Of a stretch of 64,000 bases of DNA, positions 12,430 through 23,869 are shown in pieces. The notes below the pieces were generated by a model. The model was not told the origin of the DNA. It ran no database searches and saw nothing but the letters and a program-made list of their open reading frames with translations. This stretch comes from Paguma larvata (Eukaryota; Chordata; Mammalia; Carnivora; Viverridae), in assembly GCA_030068075.1 (NCBI GenBank), contig CM057826.1, positions 76,047,312 through 76,111,311 of the forward strand, given 5' to 3'. Every line of letters starts with the position of its first letter. Position 1 is the first letter of the stretch. A program made the position numbers and the translations under genes.

Positions 12430-12870
12430 AATGAGATTTGCAATCACATAGTCCTAGGTCTATATTCCAGCTCTATGGTGCTTTAGCTTTTCATCTATGG
12501 CTTAGTATATTTTTAAGGTTTATTTATTTTGAGACAGAGAGAGAGAGTACAAATTGGGGTGTCAAAGAGAGAGGGAGAAAGAGACAGAATCCCAAGAAGG
12601 CTCTGCATTGTCACTGCAGACCCCACAGAGCTGGATGTGGGGCTCAAACTCACAAACTAGGAGATCATGACCTGAGAAAAAGTCAGACGCTTAACTGTCA
12701 GAGCCACCCAGGTGCCCCATGGCTTAATATGTTAAATCTCCTAATCTGAATATCTTCATTTGGTAAATGTAGGCAGAAATAGTATTTTTCAAAGAATTCT
12801 TTGGAATAGTACTAACAGTGCATTTTTAGGACCTAGCACTTAGTAAGCTCTCAAAAATAAATGATACTAT
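12430..12870 (-). mobile_element. MIR SINE, minus strand, split by a CAN-SINE
   Basis: The left part (ATATTCCAGCTCTATGGTGC) and right part (CTTCATTTGGTAAATG, then CTAGCACTTAGTAAGCTCTC at 12834) follow MIR in antisense. The CAN-SINE at 12509-12718 interrupts it, so the two parts belonged to one older element. Confidence 0.7.
12509..12718 (-). mobile_element. CAN-SINE, full-length, nested in a MIR
   Basis: The reversed head (GCCACCCAGGTGCCCC) ends at 12718, with a GA-rich body and reversed tail on the left. The TSD is ATGGCTTAGTAT (12497-12508) and ATGGCTTAATAT (12719-12730), 11 of 12 identical. Insertion split the MIR described for 12430-12870. Confidence 0.95.
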
Positions 12871-12879
12871 TACATGTTT

Positions 12880-14076
12880 ATTCTATTACCATTACTATTA
12901 TTGTGAAAAGAAGCTGTGATTATTTGACATAGACACAATAGAAATTTACATTTTTTTCTAATTGTGAATAAGGTTTTCAAAAAAACCATGTAGTGTAAAT
13001 ATGTGCAGAGGAAGAGTTCAGCTTCCAAGGGGACAAGCTGTTTTCACTCTCTTTATACTAACCGTGAGCCTCCATTTGTTTCAATTGTATACTTCGTATA
13101 AAACGTTATCTCTTAATGCAGCCAGGTAGGACTTTAGTTTGGTAATCATATTCCCCCCATTCACTCCAAGTAATCACAGTCATGTCAAGGTATTAAACTC
13201 ATTTTTACTTAAATAATCTCTTATTTAATATTTTTCTCTAATTTTAAGTGCATCTTTTTTCTCATTTATTTTGAATTTCTAAGAGTTTTGTAATTTGGGT
13301 GTCAAACTTTATCTTGGGAATAGCTTGCTGAACAGAAACCAAACACAACTCAGATTTGGGGTAAGGATCTAGGGAAATTCGAGTGGCCCCAGTTTTAGGA
13401 GGTCACCTGAAATTTCAAAGTAAATGGGCTGTCAAGCAGCTACTCTCACATCACACGGAATCTCAGTCCTGCTCCCTGCACAGGTTTGTGTGTGTGAATT
13501 TCAGTCACCATTGTGAGTCTAACTTCCTTAAGGAAGTGTCTCAGTTTTGTTTCCCCACCCCTACACTTTCAAGCGGCTTTGTATTGCCAGGTCTTCTAAT
13601 CTGGCCTGACCACACCATTATCCTTCAGTTTCAATATCTAACATCAAGTGAATGTTTCATGCCTGAAGATTACTCTCAAATTTCTTAGAGATATAATTTG
13701 TTTAAAACCAGAAATTCTCAGTATTCATTCTGATACAATGATCTGTGTCCAGCATACGGTATTATCTCTGAATGAAAAGTTTGCCCTTTCCACTTTTCTA
13801 CAGTTTCAAAAAAGATCACATCATAGCTTACCATAAATTGTATCAGTATCCTGAAAATATATACTGGTCATATATACCAAATTTCACATGTGACACTCTG
13901 AATGGTACTGTGCAAAAGCAGGTGTAAAAAATGCATCACTATTCCAGACTTTTTGACAGTCATTGGATGAGATATAAACAAATGGCTTGTAAATCAGATT
14001 TTTTTAATGTTCACTAATTTCGTTTAGTAACTGAAAAAGCAATGGATTGCTCAAATGATTGATGAAAATCAATTGT
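12880..14076. other. No gene recognised
   Basis: AT-rich. A slightly GC-richer patch at 13380-13640 gives a 101-codon plus-strand frame without a recognisable domain. I see no splice-site pair or repeat family there. Confidence 0.5.
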
Positions 14077-14093
14077 TTTAAAACAAAAATAAT

Positions 14094-14302
14094 GGGGCGC
14101 ATGGGTGGCTTGGTTGGTTAAGTGTCCGACTTCAGCTCAGGTCATGATATCATGGTTAGGGAGTTAGGCTCCGAATCAGCCTCCATGCTGACAGCTCAGA
14201 GCTTGGAACCTGGAGCCTGCTTTGGATTCTGTCTCCATCTCTCTCTGCCCCTCTCCCACTCATGCTCTGTCTCTCTCTAAAAAATAGAGAATTTAAAACA
14301 AA
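14094..14302 (+). mobile_element. CAN-SINE, full-length
   Basis: Head GGGGCGCATGGGTGGCTTGG, CT-rich body and a short A-rich tail. The TSD is TTTTAAAACAAAAATAA (about 14077-14093) and TTTTAAAGAAAAATAA (14303-14318). The B-box region is altered (AGGGAGTTAGGCTCC), so pol III promoter function is doubtful. Confidence 0.93.
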
Positions 14303-14332
14303 TTTTAAAGAAAAATAACCATATGCATTCTA

Positions 14333-14801
14333 AACATCATAGTGGGTTGAACTGTTCCCGCCCTCACCAAAAGATGTATCCAAGTCCTAACTCTAGTATC
14401 TATCAATGTAACCTTATAGGGAAATAAAATCTTTGCAGATATAATTAAGGATCTCAAGATAAAATGCTGCTAAATATAGGGTACCCTAAAACCAATGACT
14501 AGTATCCCTACCAGGGAAAGGGAAAGGGGATTTGAAGTACTGAGACACACAGAAGAGAAGACCATGTGAAGACAAAAGTGGAGATTGGAGTTATACAAAC
14601 TTAAGAAATGTCAGGATCTATCAGAGTTTGTAGAAGCAAAGAAGGATGCACTGCTAGAGTTTTCAGAGGGAGCACAACTCCTGACGAAGCACCGATTTTG
14701 GACTTCTGGTCTCCAGAAATATGAAAGACTCAAATTCTGTTGTTTTAGCCACCAAGTATGTGGTAATTTGGTATAGCTGCCACAGGAAACCAATCTGACA
14801 G
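14333..14801 (+). mobile_element. Solitary LTR-like element of MaLR/MLT1 type
   Basis: The order of blocks matches mammalian MaLR-type LTRs: GGGTTGAACTGTTCCC at the start, AAGTCCTAACTCTAGTA, ACCATGTGAAGACAAAAG, TGGACTTCTGGTCTCCAGAA, TTCTGTTGTTTTAGCCACCA and a terminal AAACCAATCTGACA. No internal gag or pol sequence adjoins it, so it is a solo LTR. The 63-codon frame at 14585-14776 lies inside it. Subfamily not assigned. Confidence 0.8.
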
Positions 14802-15018
14802 TGCCATAGTGCTCAGACAATAATAGGTGAGATATATATGTATCTGAAGTTATATACTTATACCTATAATACATACATTATATACATATAATAACTGACT
14901 TAATAAACAGAACAAAGTAAAAATCGAATGATTGCCAAATTTTTGGACTAATGTCATTATGTACATCTACATTACTCAAATCTCTCTGTGTAGTTGCCCA
15001 CAGAGTTTCTTAAAAATA

Positions 15019-15252
15019 GGGGCGCCTGGGTGGCTCAGTTGGTTAATCGTCCAACTTCAGCTAGGTCATGATCTCATGGTTTGTGAGTTCGAGCCCCACA
15101 TTGGGCTCTGTGCTGTAAGCTCAGAGCCTAGAGCCTACTTCAGATTCTGTGTCTCCCCCTCTCTCTGCCCCTCCCCTGTTCATGCTCTGTCTCTCTCTGT
15201 CTCTCAATAATAAATAAAGATGTTAAAAATTTAAAAAAAAAAATAAAAATAA
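15019..15252 (+). mobile_element. CAN-SINE, full-length
   Basis: Clean head GGGGCGCCTGGGTGGCTCAG, B-box region GTGAGTTCGAGCCCC near 15084, CT body and a long A-rich tail (TTAAAAATTTAAAAAAAAAAA). The flanks do not give a convincing TSD; GTTTCTT versus GTTTCTG is the best I see. Confidence 0.95.
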
Positions 15253-15578
15253 ATGTTTCTGGGCCATAATCAGGAACTATTACGTAAAATTTCTAGAGAT
15301 TAAGTTTTGACATAGATATTTTTAATTTCTGTAGGTAAGTACTAAAACCTATGCCTAAGTATTATGACAAAATTCTAAAAAACTTGATAAGCATGTTTAC
15401 ACATAAATATTATACATACATATGCCATAATTACATATAATATACTTTTATATAGCATATATACACTATTATCTTTTATAAAATACACACTTTCAGGACT
15501 GAAAAAATGAACTTTAATAAATATACCTCATAACCTTAAGTTTTCAGAGAGAATATTCAGAGATTAGGATGTATTTTA

Positions 15579-15622
15579 TATTAAATGTTTATTTATTTTG
15601 AAATAGAAAAAGATAGTGGAGG

Positions 15623-15660
<38 letters not shown>

Positions 15661-15797
15661 CAATCTCAAGGAGTCTTTCTATTGTCAACACAGAGCCTGA
15701 CACAGGGCTCTATCTCATGAACTATGAGGTCATGACCTGAGCCGAAACCAAGAGTCAGATGTCAGATGCTTAACTGACTGAGCCACCCAGACACCCC
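15579..15797 (-). mobile_element. CAN-SINE, minus strand, with expanded (GA)n
   Basis: The reversed head ends at ACACCCC (15797). The GA body contains an uninterrupted (GA)n tract at about 15627-15653 that could be length-variable. The TSD is AGGATGTATTTTA (15566-15578) and AGGATGTAGTTTA (15798-15810). There is a small direct duplication near the head, GTCAGATGTCAGATG. Confidence 0.95.
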
Positions 15798-15810
15798 AGG
15801 ATGTAGTTTA

Positions 15811-18261
15811 AAGACTGTTAATTTGTATTAAAAATATAAAGACTTAGTTCATACATTTCTGAAGCAAGTTCACAGAAAACTCTAACGCTTATTAAATAGC
15901 TGACTTACAGTTGTAGATCAGATCGTACTTTCCAAATAAAATTGTCTTCTGTTTTACATCTGCTGATTAAATACTTAGTCCCTATTTCTATTCACATTTC
16001 AATAAGAAGTTCCATCCTCCAAGTAAACTCTCTCATCGCCACCCTTTCAAATATCTTTAGCTGAGTAGAATACAGACAGAAACAAATTGAGTAATTACAG
16101 AAGTAAAAGAGATACATCAAATTCTAAATGTTTCATAGTTAAAAGTAATTCCTCAAGATCTTAAAAAAAAGTCTTCTAAGAGTACAAAAATGGAAAGAAA
16201 AAGTATTCATTTTTTTCGAAGATGGACATGGCTACAAGAACATAGAGGAGAAACAAACCCAGAAGGTAATAAAGACTAATCGCTGAACAAAAACCAAAGT
16301 CTGTGGATCTGGTGTCCATGGTCAAAGTGCATATCATATAAAAGAGTAGGAATATGAACTAAGATAAGTAGAATTACCAGCACTCCTTAGGAGTGGTTTG
16401 AGTTGGATACTACCTAAATAGCCCAAAACATCAGACATTACCAAAGTGCTTTGGTTTTTAATAATTGTGCCATACCTCGGTTTATGTTAACTTTCACCAT
16501 TCTCTTAGTTTTTCATGTCCTCTGCTTTCCATTTGCACCAGGCTCACATTAACTTGTTTAACATGCATCATCAGATATCCTTATACTTAAAACTCTAAAT
16601 ACATATTTCAAATTTAATGAAACTTAATCATTAAGATAAAAATGAAGCAGAACATCATCAAGAGCATCTTCTCAAACCCTCCTTCATCATGAGATAGGTT
16701 CATGAGAGTACTCTGTGGATGCTTTCAGACCCACATTGAATCTTAGTCTATAGATCTCAGGATTCTTAAAGGATACAGAAAACCAAGAAAGTAAGTTAGT
16801 GGCATTGTTAAATATAGGGGGAGTTGATGGCAATTGCTCAGGTCGAAAATAATTTTGGAGAAGTTAATGATTTTGAATACATTTGCTAGGTTCCTTTAGG
16901 ACGTAGTGTCAACTCTACCTGTTAATATCACTATCACAATATGGGATTTTTGCTGATAGTGTAGAGATGTTTTATTTTATATCTGAGCGATGAGAATTCT
17001 ATGACTAGATAATTGGAAGCATTGCTTTATTGGATATTTAAGGAAAAGAAAAGTAACACTGATTTTTTTAAACAAATGCCTCCAACTCATTGCCCTTAAA
17101 TGATGCCAAAGGTCAAATTAACTAGCTACCACAGAATTGCAGTAAAAATTACACAACCTTATAATTTGCATAAAGAATATTGATGAAATGTCTTAAACAA
17201 ATGTTTTTTTTTCACCTCTGAAGAACCTATCATCCATCTCCTCCTTCAGAGTGATGACCTAAACCAAAATGTGAACCAAGGAAGAAAAAGGTTTAAAAAT
17301 ACATGACTTCGTGTCCTTCACAAATTCCTTAGAGAAAGTAGTAGAAAATGCACCTAAAGATAAATGGTAGATCTTACCAGTACTAAACAATAGGATAGTC
17401 ATTCATTTATCTAATGAAAATGTGTGAATTCCATAGTTGGAAGGTTTAATTTCATGTAATAACTTCAGAAGTTTTCAAAGGGCTATGTAGAAAATGTTGA
17501 CTTTGGAAAATTCATGCATATTAATAAGTTTTATAAATGGACTTTGACAACTCTTCACTTTCAATGGAAGAAATATGTCAGAAATAAAAGAGGAAAAATT
17601 AAATCCTACTATTTTTATAAGTTAAATAATTATATTTTTCTAATTTTTCTTCCAACTCCTGTGCATTTGCATTCATTCTCATACATAATTGTAATGTCAC
17701 TCTTTGTAAAAAAAAAGTTTGTAATTATTACATGCCCTTTAAAATTCAATTACGTTGATGTAACATTATTTGTATAACCACTTCTCAATGTTCAGACATT
17801 TACTCTTACAACTTTTTGAACAGGTTGACTTTTTAGTTTTCTTAAATGCCTTATCCAATAATATTATGTCCCAAAGAAAACCAGTAATAGTTTTGATATT
17901 TTCTCATGAAAATCACAATTAACATAAAAAATGCATTAACATGATGATTTCCCTGAATATGTATAACTGGACACTACTTCATGATGTGCTTTTTACAAAG
18001 TTTTAAATTATCTTCTTTATGAATCACACATGTTTTACTCCTTCCAACAGCAAAGATTGCCAACATTTAACTGTGGCTAAACAAGCACAGTCTTTTATTT
18101 TATGTGAACCAGACTGTATTTCAAACCATGAAATACATTTGTGCCTGAATAGTATGTGCAAAATCATATTAGGAATCAAGCGTTCAAATGTAATATAAAA
18201 GTCACACTATAGGTCCTTTTATTTCATGAAGTTATTTTTCTCTACCTATATTTCTTCCATC
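15811..18261. other. 2.4 kb without recognisable gene or repeat
   Basis: AT-rich throughout. An 87-codon frame at 17514-17777 is lysine-, phenylalanine- and isoleucine-rich, as expected of random AT-rich DNA. Confidence 0.55.
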
Positions 18262-18320
18262 TTGTCATTTAGTAAACATGTGCTGAGTTTCTAACATGTG
18301 TCAAGCACTGAGCTAAACCC
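18262..18320 (-). mobile_element. L2 LINE 3' end fragment, minus strand
   Basis: GTAAACATGTGCTGAGTTTC, then ACATGTGTCAAGCACTGAGC, resembles the reverse complement of the L2 terminus ('tttattgagcacctactatgtgccaggcactg'). Short and diverged. Confidence 0.45.
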
Positions 18321-19989
18321 ATCCTTTCTGTGTGTTGGTGGATCATTGTCTTCTTGTCTCCTTTGCTCTGTGTGAAGTTAAGCAACTGTGTTTATTTCTA
18401 ACTTTGAATCACTGAGTCTTTGACTTTTAATATGACTTTGTACCCACCCATTTGTCTATTTTCCTTTCTCTCTTCATTCATCAGCTATTCTCTGTTATCT
18501 TCTCACTCTTTAGATTCAAAGATGTGTTTGGTCTTAAGATCTATTGAATAGTTTTGTACTTTCCCTTCTATAGAGATACTCCTCCTGTTTTTTGTACATA
18601 TGCCAATATTTAGCATTAAGAAGAAAATAGAAAATAGTAATTTTATAAGAGTAATGATAAACCCAAAGTTGATAAAACTGTTTTCCAAGTAAACAAGCGT
18701 AATTTGAAGTGCAAAACACTATTACAAAATTAATTACATAGTTAATATATTTTATGTTGCTTATAATAAACTGAAATGTTATATTTCAATAATTACTGAA
18801 ATTCAATATTAATTTATTGATAATAAGTGACCTTTTATCACTATATTTTTCAAAATCAAGTAAGCAGAATTTCTTTGTATATTCACCATGATCGATACAC
18901 CGTGTATATACATATGGCACTGAACTTAAGCTAATTCAGAACATCTCCACTGAGACTGGTCTTTGTGAGTTTCAAAACCCCAACTCTTGGAAATCTCAGG
19001 GCACAAATGTAATGCCATAAACATAGGTTGGGAAAAACAGAAAAGCCCAAGGCAAATTTTCCCTCAAAAAGATAATATTTTACAAGTTACAGGAAAGGAG
19101 GAAAAATACAGAAGGTGATGAATGACAGAGGTTGATAAGAAAAAAAAGAAAAAAAAATCTCACTAGAAAGGGACACATGGCCAAGAAATGTTACAAGGAC
19201 ACTGCTATATTAGTACAGACATGTACATGACATAAAAAGAAAAACAAGGAACAAAATGCTCTTCTCTACTTTTAGGAACCTTACATCCAGTCCTCTGCAT
19301 TTTTCCTTTATCTTACTGCTTTCTATTTTATACTTCTCCAGATGCTTAGTTAGCAGCACACTGGCAGAGTGGTCAAAATTAATGTCATTTTTCTCTCCCA
19401 ATGTTTTGAGATCTCATGAGAAGGATGAACAAAATGAAATATACTACATATTATACCTTTGCTATATTTTTGTCATATATGTTAATCAAATATAAGAATT
19501 TGAATTCAGTACAAAACTAATTTTCAAGAGTGCTACTCATGGTATTTTGTACTAATTAACATCTTTTACTGAAAGAGCTCAAGTACTCACTAAATGATTA
19601 TTATCTCCCATTCAAATCTTCCCAGGTAAAAAGATGAAAATGATTTCAAGATTAGGCCATGTACTGTTTTATTTCGTTTGGGGACATGAAGAGCTTTACC
19701 TGGTGATATCTAACTCAGAACACCTGTTCACTCACCAACCAGCACCTGAGTGAAAAGTACTAAGGAAGTGATACTTTTAGGATCTAAAATTTGTATTGAT
19801 GAATAAAGGAATATATATTTTCTATTATCATTGTGTAAATCTTAATGATTTCAGTCATTATATAAGGAAATATGTACGTAGAAAATGAAATTATTTTTAG
19901 TTTATAATTTTTCTCAATAATGCAACAAAAATGTAATTATAGAGATTAGATTATTTCTCTACCCAAATTCTCAGACATTTCTCTCCTTG
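18321..19989. other. No gene recognised
   Basis: AT-rich. Overlapping small minus-strand frames at 18503-18719 and 19210-19401 have no motif that I recognise. Confidence 0.55.
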
Positions 19990-20018
19990 ACACACACACA
20001 CACACACACACACACAAA
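19990..20018 (+). repeat. (CA)n microsatellite, about 14 units
   Basis: Uninterrupted CA dinucleotide run followed by AAATATACAATATAT. Length is likely polymorphic. Confidence 0.95.
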
Positions 20019-20034
20019 TATACAATATATACAC

Positions 20035-20158
20035 AGTCATTCATCCATTTAAAAAAGACTATCACATTACAAGCCAAGCACTAGTTGAGGCACTAGAGGT
20101 ACTAAAAACAAACCATACAAAATCCCTACAGCCACAGATCCTACATATATTTTAAGTA
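20035..20158 (-). mobile_element. L2 LINE 3' end fragment, minus strand
   Basis: The order CATTCATCCATTTAAAAAAG, AGCCAAGCACTAGTTGAGGC, ACTAGAGGTACTAAAAACAA and AAAATCCCTACAGCC follows the reverse complement of L2's terminal block (ending 'gctggggatacaacaataaacaa...atccctgcc'). Confidence 0.6.
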
Positions 20159-20206
20159 AAATATTGCTCATGAAGATTTGTATAAGACTATATTACAAAG
20201 CAACAT

Positions 20207-20573
20207 AGTGTGCCTGGGTGGCTCAGTTGGTTAGATGTCCAATTTCTGCTCTGGTCATGATCGTGAAGCTCGCGGGTTGGAACCCCGCATTGGGCTCTGT
20301 GCTGACAACTCAGAGCCTGGAGCCTGCTTTAGATTCTCTGTCTCTCTCTCTCCACTCCTCCCCTGCTCGCACTCTGTTTCTCTCCCTCAAGAATAAATAA
20401 ATATTAAAAATAAAAATAATAGTAGAGTTCCAAATTTACCGATAGTATCTTGAAAATGGCTTTCAATTTTTAAACATTCAGTCACGACTCTGTAAATGGT
20501 CTTCCCCTCCCCCATTCATATGCTGTCTCTAGCCCTATCTCTCAAAAAAACTGAATAAACATTAAAAAAAATT
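20207..20573 (+). mobile_element. Composite CAN-SINE with transduced flank and second SINE tail
   Basis: Three joined parts lie between one pair of target-site duplicates, ATTACAAAGCAACA (20192-20205) and ATTACACAAGCAACA (20574-20588). Part 1 (20207-20418) is a SINE related to that at 5301-5520. Part 2 (20421-20502) matches the DNA just 3' of that SINE. Part 3 (about 20501-20573) is a SINE 3' end alone, starting near TCCCCTCCCCC and ending in an ATAAACATTAAAAAAAATT tail. A single TSD around all three implies insertion as one unit. Confidence 0.85.
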
Positions 20574-20588
20574 ATTACACAAGCAACA

Positions 20589-23384
20589 AACTTTGAGAAT
20601 GGCAATAAAGGAAAAATATAACAAGGTACTTGTGCTTATATTTAATGGTATATATAATCATGATCCTAATGGGATTTAAGAATATATAGGAGGAAGCTTA
20701 CTTAAAAGGCAGAGTTGAATACTTACTTTGTGAAATAAAGTAATGCCTAGTTTTCCCTTCTCATTTGATCATTTCATATTTATACTTTAAATTTCACCTA
20801 AACTCATGTATTTGCATACTCTTTGTCACCATATCTCTTTCCGGCTCCCCCCCCACACACATATACTAGATCATAGACTCTTGATTTATTTGTCATCAGC
20901 TATAGTTTTTGTTTTGTTTAGTTTTCCTTTTGATGCACCCTCCCCCAGACTCATTGGAGGGTCTTGGAAGAATCTACATTCTGAGTTCTGGTACCCTAGT
21001 TGCCAGCCTGTTTAAAGTCACGGGCACTGGGCTATGGATGGTCTTCATGAGTTACCATTAGCACTCTGGGGAGAGAAGTGGCAAACCCTCTGGATTCCTA
21101 GCCTTGCGATATTAGAGGCGGAGAATGGGAAAGATTAAGATAATAGGATGAGAAAGGAAAAGGAAGAGAATGGAGACAGTCCTAAATGCCCACCTAACTC
21201 ATTCTAAGAACCCAAATGAATAAATATAACTTTATCTTCAGAGCTATTCCTATAAATAATTTTGAACACTAACTGAAGTGGCTTAAGCTTAAGGCTCCTT
21301 CCACACCTGTTTGACAAGCTCTGAAATTCCTTCCTTGCTGGGATCATAGGTCCCAATGCCCATGGGGCCAGGAAGGAAATGTAAGTAGAAGCACCAGGCT
21401 GAGATTAAAGCAAGAGCAAGTGGTGTTTATTGTGGGAAGTAGAGATTATGTGAATTAGTAAAGGATGCAGCTGCTTCCCAGGTCTTTCTGATTGTTTCTT
21501 TTCAAGTAATGGGGGTCCAGCATCCCCAAACCTTATTTTATAACAGGAGTGCTGCAAACAGACCTAATCTGGTTTGGACATACACAACACTCAGGTTTTT
21601 CTAGTCAGCAGTGGCTGCCCAAGAAGTCATGGTGATGATGGTAGCTTCTCACACACAAGGAAGGTAACTTTCCGACCACAATCTGCCACAGAAAGAATTT
21701 TTGTTTTACACAAAAGCTGAGTTGCAAGCAGCCCCCCTCCAAAATTAATATGACATGTTTTTTATAGAAGTCCCAGTCTAGCCTGTTAAGTGCTCCAGTC
21801 ACAGCCTTTTGAAAGGTCTGCTCAAGACAGAAACTGCAAGATGCCTGAGGTATATTATGTGCCCTTTTGTTGGCATGCTACTACAATTTTGAGAGCTCCT
21901 AAACAAATGGCTCTACCAAGGACAGATTAAAGAGAAACCTGGGGGCCATCCCCCAGCGATGCAGGATAGAGTATCCGGTAGGAATCGGAGTCAGCTTTGC
22001 AGAATTCAACAACATTTGTCTGCAGCCAATGTTTACATCACGCCTAATACCTTTAATTTCACTTCTTAAGCCCAATTCTAACATTCTTTCAAACTAAGTA
22101 AAATGACCAAAATTTTACCGATAAAGACCCATTTTTGAAAAAAAAAAAAAGCCAAAGGAGGCTTAGAACAGCTGTCTCAGATGCGTGGTCCTGACTGCAA
22201 ATTATTAGCTTTGGCTGACTACACTGAGACTTAAAATTAAACTAACATGCAGAACCGCAGTTCTGCATTAACTACCCTGAAAGTATTTTACATTATAGAC
22301 GACACATTACCAAGAAGATTCATCTATTTTGTCTTTTAAAATCAAATTATTGTTTCAAATATTGTTACCAAATAAAACATACATTCATTTGGCAAGTTGC
22401 TGTTCTGTGGTCCTCGCTTTAATAAAAGTTTAAATATTGTTTGTTATTAGAGCTAAAGAGCTTGAAAATGCTAATGAGGATATTTAATAAAGTAGAATGA
22501 ATGAGTTCGAACATGAATGTACACGACTACCAGCCTTTTTCTACATGAGGAGATACATATGGCAAGAGTGAGAAGAGAATGGAGAGAAGGATATTCTAAT
22601 ATGGGTGGGGGAAAGTAAAGAGGAGAAAGACCACAATAATTAATTGGCTGCTTTCCCAATTCTGCAGCCAGTTACCCCACACATCCTTCTGGGTGCAGGG
22701 CAGGGAGCAACAGCTGGGCTCCAGAGGGGTCTTCTTTGTGTACATGTACATCTTAGCCTGTTAGCAAGAACAGATCTCACTGTCTATCACTTCATGGCAC
22801 ATTTTGTGTCTTTATTCTCGATACTAAAATATTTTATTCTATTTTCCAACATCTAATTGCAGTGGGGATTTTATCAACATTTTAAAAGGAGTAAGAATTA
22901 CTGAATCATGATCTTTGGAAGCTGGGTCTAAGAAGACTATTTTTAAAGGCTACATAGATAATTATGATCAAACTAAAGTTTGAAAATTGCTGCTCCATCT
23001 ATTAAACAATCAACATAAGCTTAGGTGGCTTAAAGCACTGTCCCACCATGTAGGACTCATTAACAGAGAAAAATAAATAGACAAGACTGGAAAAAACAAG
23101 AGGGGTGGTTTGGGATATATATGGTCTCCTTCACAAAGTCCAAATCCCCAACCTCTACTACTCACAGGCCATTCTTAGAACCCACCTCCTTTGTTTGACT
23201 CTTTCTTCACCTTTTATTTCTCTGTTCTATCTCAACTGTTTCTTCTGTCCTCACTCTAGCACAGCCTAATTTTCTCAAGACCTTGCTTTCTCTAATTAAC
23301 TTTCTTATTTTACCACTTCAATCATTTCTCAACTTAGCACTTCTCTAGCAACTTTTTAAACACAAATAACCCATTTTGATATTC
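20589..23384. other. 2.8 kb without recognised gene; possible old LTR at about 21.3-22.1 kb
   Basis: The segment 21300-22100 is GC-richer than its surroundings (for example CATCCCCAGCGATGCAGGAT near 21950) and contains an antisense-like polyadenylation motif near GTGTTTATTGTGGG (21422). This would suit an old minus-strand LTR, but I cannot name a family. The rest is AT-rich. A poly(A) run lies at 22137-22151. Small frames here have no recognised domain. Confidence 0.45.
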
Positions 23385-23600
23385 TCAGACTTGATTGTGG
23401 TGGTGGCTACACAAATCTATATGTCTATCCAAACTCATAGAACTACACATTAAAAAAGTGAATTTTACTCTCTCTCTCTCTCTCTGTCCCTGCCCTGATC
23501 CCGTTCTCTCTCTCCCTCAAAATTAAATAAACATTAAAAAAAATTTTTAAAGGTGAATTTTACCATATGTTAATTGTATGTAAATAAATTTGATTTCAAA
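23385..23600 (+). mobile_element. Old L1 3' UTR remnant split by a SINE fragment
   Basis: TTGATTGTGGTGGTGGCTAC, AACTCATAGAACTACACATT and, after the insertion, GTGAATTTTACCATATGTTA follow the 3' UTR pattern of old L1M-type elements. A 5'-truncated SINE at 23469-23550 sits inside, so this L1 is older than that insertion. Confidence 0.65.
23469..23550 (+). mobile_element. 5'-truncated CAN-SINE
   Basis: Only the CT-rich 3' part and the tail (AAATTAAATAAACATTAAAA) are present. The TSD AAGTGAATTTTAC (23456-23468) and AGGTGAATTTTAC (23551-23563) shows that the truncation arose at insertion rather than by later deletion. The missing head means no pol III promoter. Confidence 0.85.
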
Positions 23601-23633
23601 AATAAATTTTATTTTTCAAAATCCTGTTTTCAG

Positions 23634-23853
23634 GGCACCTGGGTGGCTCAGTCGGTTGAGCGTCCGACTTCGGCTCAGGTCATGATCTCGCAGTCTGTGA
23701 GTTCGAGCCCCGCGTCGGGCTATGTGCTGACAGCTCAGAGCCTGGAGCCTGCTTCCGATTCTGTGTCTCCCTCTCTCTCTGCCCCTCCCCCACTCATGCT
23801 CTGTCTGTCTCTCTCTGTCTCAAAAATAAATAAACATTAAAAAAATTTTTTTA
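23634..23853 (+). mobile_element. CAN-SINE, full-length, young
   Basis: Close to the inferred consensus, with intact A-box (GTGGCTCAGTCGG) and B-box (GTGAGTTCGAGCCCC) regions. A perfect 16-bp TSD, AAAATCCTGTTTTCAG, lies at 23618-23633 and 23854-23869. The perfect TSD and conserved CpGs (GCGTCCGACTTCGG, CCCGCGTCGGG) mark it as one of the youngest SINEs in the window and a candidate for presence/absence variation among cats. Confidence 0.97.
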
Positions 23854-23869
23854 AAAATCCTGTTTTCAG

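Noticed and set aside
15019..15100. tRNA gene-like A and B boxes in several places
   Set aside because: They belong to the tRNA-derived heads of CAN-SINEs. None folds as a complete tRNA with an acceptor stem, and each continues into the CT-rich SINE body.
21300..22100. GC-richer block considered as a gene exon cluster
   Set aside because: Frames are short and interrupted, and no splice-site pairs stand out. An old LTR or other repeat is more likely, but I could not identify it.
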